This document shows positions 34,946-37,444 of a DNA stretch of 37,444 nucleotides, piece by piece (positions within the stretch are counted from its first letter, which is position 1; every line of letters begins with the position of its first letter). The stretch covers positions 1-37,444 of the forward strand of contig JALSID010000440.1 of the NCBI GenBank assembly GCA_026981825.1, written 5' to 3'. The notes beneath the pieces were generated by a model. It saw only the letters and a program-made list of their open reading frames with translations. It made no database searches and was not told the origin of the DNA. Made by a program: the position numbers and the translations under genes. Source of the stretch: Planctomycetota bacterium. Lineage in GTDB: Bacteria > Planctomycetota > Planctomycetia > JALXBF01.

Positions 34946-36271
34946 CTAACCGGCCAGAAAAGCGTGTGTTGTTCCCGTAGGCACGGGGAACTGGTCGCAG
35001 AGCTCTTTCACCTGGTTCCGTACGCGACTAAGAATCGCCTCATCCGCCGGGCTGTTCAGAACCTCCACAATCCAGCGACCGATCGCCCGCATCTCGTCCT
35101 CCTTCATTCCCCGCGTCGTGACCGCCGGTGTTCCGATCCGGATACCCGATGGATCCATCGGCCTCCTCTTATCGAACGGGATCATGTTCTTGTTCACCGT
35201 GATCCCCGCCCGTTCCAGCGCCTGCTCCGCCGTCTTGCCGCTTAACCCCATCGGCGTGACGTCGACGCAAAGAAGATGGTTGTCGGTCCCACCCGTCACC
35301 AGGCGCAGGCCGGCCCGAGCCAGCTCGTCCCCCAGCGTCTTCGCGTTTGCCACCACCTGCCGCGCGTACTCCTTGAACTCCGGCTGCATCGCCTCCTTAA
35401 AGCACACCGCCTTAGCGGCGATCACGTGCATCAAAGGCCCCCCTTGCGTTCCGGGAAAGACGGCGGAGTCGATCTTTCGAGCCAGCCAGTTCTTCCGCTT
35501 CTCGGCGGCCAGATCCGGAGCGAACACGTCCGCCAGACGATCGTCCAGAGCACGACGGCTCAGGATGAAGCCGCCGCGCGGCCCGCGGAGCGTTTTGTGG
35601 GTGGTCGAGGTCACCACGTCGGCGTACTCCACCGGATTCGGGTGCACCCCACCTGCCACAAGCCCGGCGAAGTGCGCCATGTCCACGAGCAGCATCGCGT
35701 TGACTTCCGCTGCGATCTCGGCAAGCCGGGCATGATCAAGAATTCGAGGGTAAGAACTGTGTCCGGCGACGATCAACTTCGGGCGGTGCTCGCGAGCCAA
35801 ACGCACAAGCTCATCATAGTCAAGGCGTTCGTCACGCGGCGACACTCCATACGGCACCACGTGGTACAGCTTGCCCGACGCATTCACGGGCGACCCGTGC
35901 GAGAGGTGACCCCCGTGCGCCAGGTTCATCGCCAGAATCGTGTCGCCCGGTTGCAAGACCGCGAAGTAGACCGCCAGGTTCGCCTGAGTCCCCGAGTGCG
36001 GCTGCACATTGGCATGCTCGGCCCCGAACAGAGCCTTCACCCGGTCAATCGCCAGTTGCTCCACCCTGTCCACCCACTCGCAGCCCCCGTAGTAGCGCCG
36101 GCCGGGATAACCCTCCGCGTACTTGTTCGTCAGGATGGATCCCATGGCCGTCAGGACTGCCGGGCTCGTGTAGTTCTCCGAGGCGATCAATTCCAGAGTG
36201 TCGCTCTGCCGGCGCGCTTCGCCCTCGATCGCACTCCAAACGTCCGGATCCAACTGCTGCAGCGGGTTCAT
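34946..36271 (-). CDS. glyA: Serine hydroxymethyltransferase
   Basis: GlyA is a cytosolic PLP enzyme that converts serine plus tetrahydrofolate to glycine and methylene-tetrahydrofolate. The 441 residues show [15 protein letters not shown] (28-42), [71 protein letters not shown] (Asp/His contacting PLP) and [14 protein letters not shown], where K226 forms the Schiff base. [11 protein letters not shown] and [15 protein letters not shown] at the C-terminal domain also match. Length is slightly above the usual 415-420 because of a longer C-terminus. The ATG at 36271 is the only sensible start; GGAGAGGTG lies upstream. It heads an apparent operon with the 5-oxoprolinase-like gene. Confidence 0.97.
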   Translation of the reverse strand: MNPLQQLDPDVWSAIEGEARRQSDTLELIASENYTSPAVLTAMGSILTNKYAEGYPGRRYYGGCEWVDRVEQLAIDRVKALFGAEHANVQPHSGTQANLAVYFAVLQPGDTILAMNLAHGGHLSHGSPVNASGKLYHVVPYGVSPRDERLDYDELVRLAREHRPKLIVAGHSSYPRILDHARLAEIAAEVNAMLLVDMAHFAGLVAGGVHPNPVEYADVVTSTTHKTLRGPRGGFILSRRALDDRLADVFAPDLAAEKRKNWLARKIDSAVFPGTQGGPLMHVIAAKAVCFKEAMQPEFKEYARQVVANAKTLGDELARAGLRLVTGGTDNHLLCVDVTPMGLSGKTAEQALERAGITVNKNMIPFDKRRPMDPSGIRIGTPAVTTRGMKEDEMRAIGRWIVEVLNSPADEAILSRVRNQVKELCDQFPVPTGTTHAFLAG

Positions 36272-36390
36272 TACACCTCTCCGGGCCCGCGGTTCGCACT
36301 ACCACCTCGAATAGTACGCACTACTCCAGGCGGCCCCGTCCAGAGCCGAGCAGACGAACTCTGCACAGGATGCAGCGTCCTGGCCGGCGG

Positions 36391-37444
36391 TCACAGCGAA
36401 TACTGCGGAATCCGCAACCGCTCACCGTCGCGCAGAGCAGACTGATGCGCAATGATGCCCGGAACCGTCATGTTCAGAGCATCCACCACATCGACGATCG
36501 GCTTGCGGTCCAGCAAAACCGCCATCACAAAATCGTGCATCAGGTGCCCATGCGAACCGCCATGACCACCCGGCGGCACCGACGGCGGAAGTGGGGGCCG
36601 AGAAATGTCCGGCAACTCCTTCAACGTCCCGTGGTACCTTCCGGCGTAGAAGGAACCTTTCTCCCCGTAAACCCGGCCGGTCTCGGCATGGTAGCCCTGC
36701 ACCGACTTCGCCATCATCATCCTCGCCGTACCCCCTTCGCTCGTTTCGAACAACCCGATCTCGTCGGTAAATTCGTTGCCATACCGGTTGGCGCCTGGAC
36801 GGTACAACGGAAAACCGGCCTTGAAACCAATGCACGACACGGACGTGAAGCTGCCCCCCGTGACGCTGACGTAGTAAGCCGTCGAGTGGGTCGGATACCA
36901 AAGCGGGGGCGAGCCATCCCGCCATCCCTTGTACGACGGCAGTCCGTGAGGCAAGTAGTGGAAATACTCGCCTTCTGCGTAGACGATCCGCCCGAAACCA
37001 CCCGCACGATAGATCTGCCGCATCGCATAACAGTCCGGCCGGAATGTGGAGGTCTCAAACATCGCGTACTTTAACCCGGTCTTCTTCACGGTTTCCAGCA
37101 ATCGGTCCGCGTCCTCCAGGCTCCCCCACACAGCCGGGACCGCCACCGCCACGTGTTTCCCATGTTCCATCACCGTGATCGCGTGTCGGGCGTGGCTGGG
37201 CGCGTCCGTTGCCACAAACACCGCTTCAATCCGATCATCCTTGACCAGCTCTTCCAGCGACGGATAGGTCTCCTTGCAGCGACAGGCCGCTGCGAGAGCC
37301 GAACAGCGATCGGGAAAGAGATCGCTAACCGCTACCACTTCCACATTCGGGTGATCTTGAAACCCAAACGCAGCGCCAAACTTGCAGAAGCCATACCCCA
37401 CAATGCCCACCCGAAGTTTGCGGTCCGTAAGGGGCTCGTACTTC
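36391..37444 (-). CDS. Gfo/Idh/MocA family oxidoreductase (5' end outside window)
   Basis: The visible 350 residues begin KYEPLTDRKLRVGIVGYG at the window edge, so the start codon lies just beyond it; a GTG at 37410 is in frame but would remove the first part of the nucleotide-binding strand. Family features: GIVGYGFCKFGAAFG (NAD(P)-binding motif), VEVVAVSDL, AVFVATDAPSHARHAITVMEHGKHV, and a C-terminal substrate domain with EYFHYLPHGLP and a His/Gly-rich loop (GGHGGSHGH). The catalytic EKP motif usual after GKHV is here AVPAVWG, without its lysine, so chemistry may differ from a simple sugar dehydrogenase. No signal peptide is visible. It stands 119 bp upstream of glyA on the same strand. Substrate unknown. 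Confidence 0.9.
   Translation of the reverse strand, partial: KYEPLTDRKLRVGIVGYGFCKFGAAFGFQDHPNVEVVAVSDLFPDRCSALAAACRCKETYPSLEELVKDDRIEAVFVATDAPSHARHAITVMEHGKHVAVAVPAVWGSLEDADRLLETVKKTGLKYAMFETSTFRPDCYAMRQIYRAGGFGRIVYAEGEYFHYLPHGLPSYKGWRDGSPPLWYPTHSTAYYVSVTGGSFTSVSCIGFKAGFPLYRPGANRYGNEFTDEIGLFETSEGGTARMMMAKSVQGYHAETGRVYGEKGSFYAGRYHGTLKELPDISRPPLPPSVPPGGHGGSHGHLMHDFVMAVLLDRKPIVDVVDALNMTVPGIIAHQSALRDGERLRIPQYSL

Noticed and set aside
1..37444. CRISPR array, insertion sequence, prophage or integron
   Set aside because: No regularly spaced repeats, transposase, integrase or terminal inverted repeats were found; all genes look like normal chromosomal content.

Overview
The window looks like ordinary chromosome from a GC-rich member of the Planctomycetota, probably Pirellulales-like and possibly a thermophilic Thermogutta relative. 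This rests on protein flavour (Trm112 with a CPMG motif, a planctomycete-type Gfo/Idh/MocA oxidoreductase, a multiheme cytochrome with HEAT and TPR repeats, a thioredoxin/PDZ protein with an in-frame UGA) and not on any rRNA marker. I see no tRNA, rRNA, insertion sequence, phage gene or CRISPR array. Both ends cut genes: secA on the left and a Gfo/Idh/MocA oxidoreductase on the right.

Left part (1-10 kb): a truncated SecA-type ATPase diverges from a small Trm112-like protein. Next come a MurQ etherase fused to a BadF-type sugar kinase (+ strand) and a five-gene minus-strand group: uronate-isomerase-like protein, Dabb protein, sodium:solute symporter, NamZ-type (DUF1343) exo-muramidase and M19 dipeptidase. 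The two units converge. Together they read as a peptidoglycan/MurNAc salvage locus: NamZ releases MurNAc, the symporter may import it, the kinase would phosphorylate it, MurQ removes the lactyl ether, and the dipeptidase may act on stem-derived dipeptides.

Middle (10-20 kb): an eight-CXXCH cytochrome with HEAT and TPR repeats, a TIGR01777-type epimerase, a macro-domain protein, a secreted beta-helix protein, a thioredoxin-like/PDZ protein whose frame is crossed by one UGA, and an ADP-forming acyl-CoA synthetase fused to a GNAT acetyltransferase. The UGA replaces the second cysteine of a CxxC-like motif and is followed by a perfect 7-bp hairpin with an AGGTT loop at the distance expected of a bacterial SECIS. 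This gene is therefore a strong selenoprotein candidate and the most interesting item here.

Right part (20-37 kb): leuS, a small membrane-anchored protein, a zinc-ribbon/PH-domain membrane protein, prfB with its programmed +1 frameshift intact, a large multi-pass membrane protein next to a polyprenyl-phosphate-mannose-synthase-like glycosyltransferase, a fused 5-oxoprolinase/hydantoinase A+B protein downstream of glyA, and the truncated oxidoreductase. All coordinates, starts and motifs were read by eye; family names come from motif recognition, with no database search.
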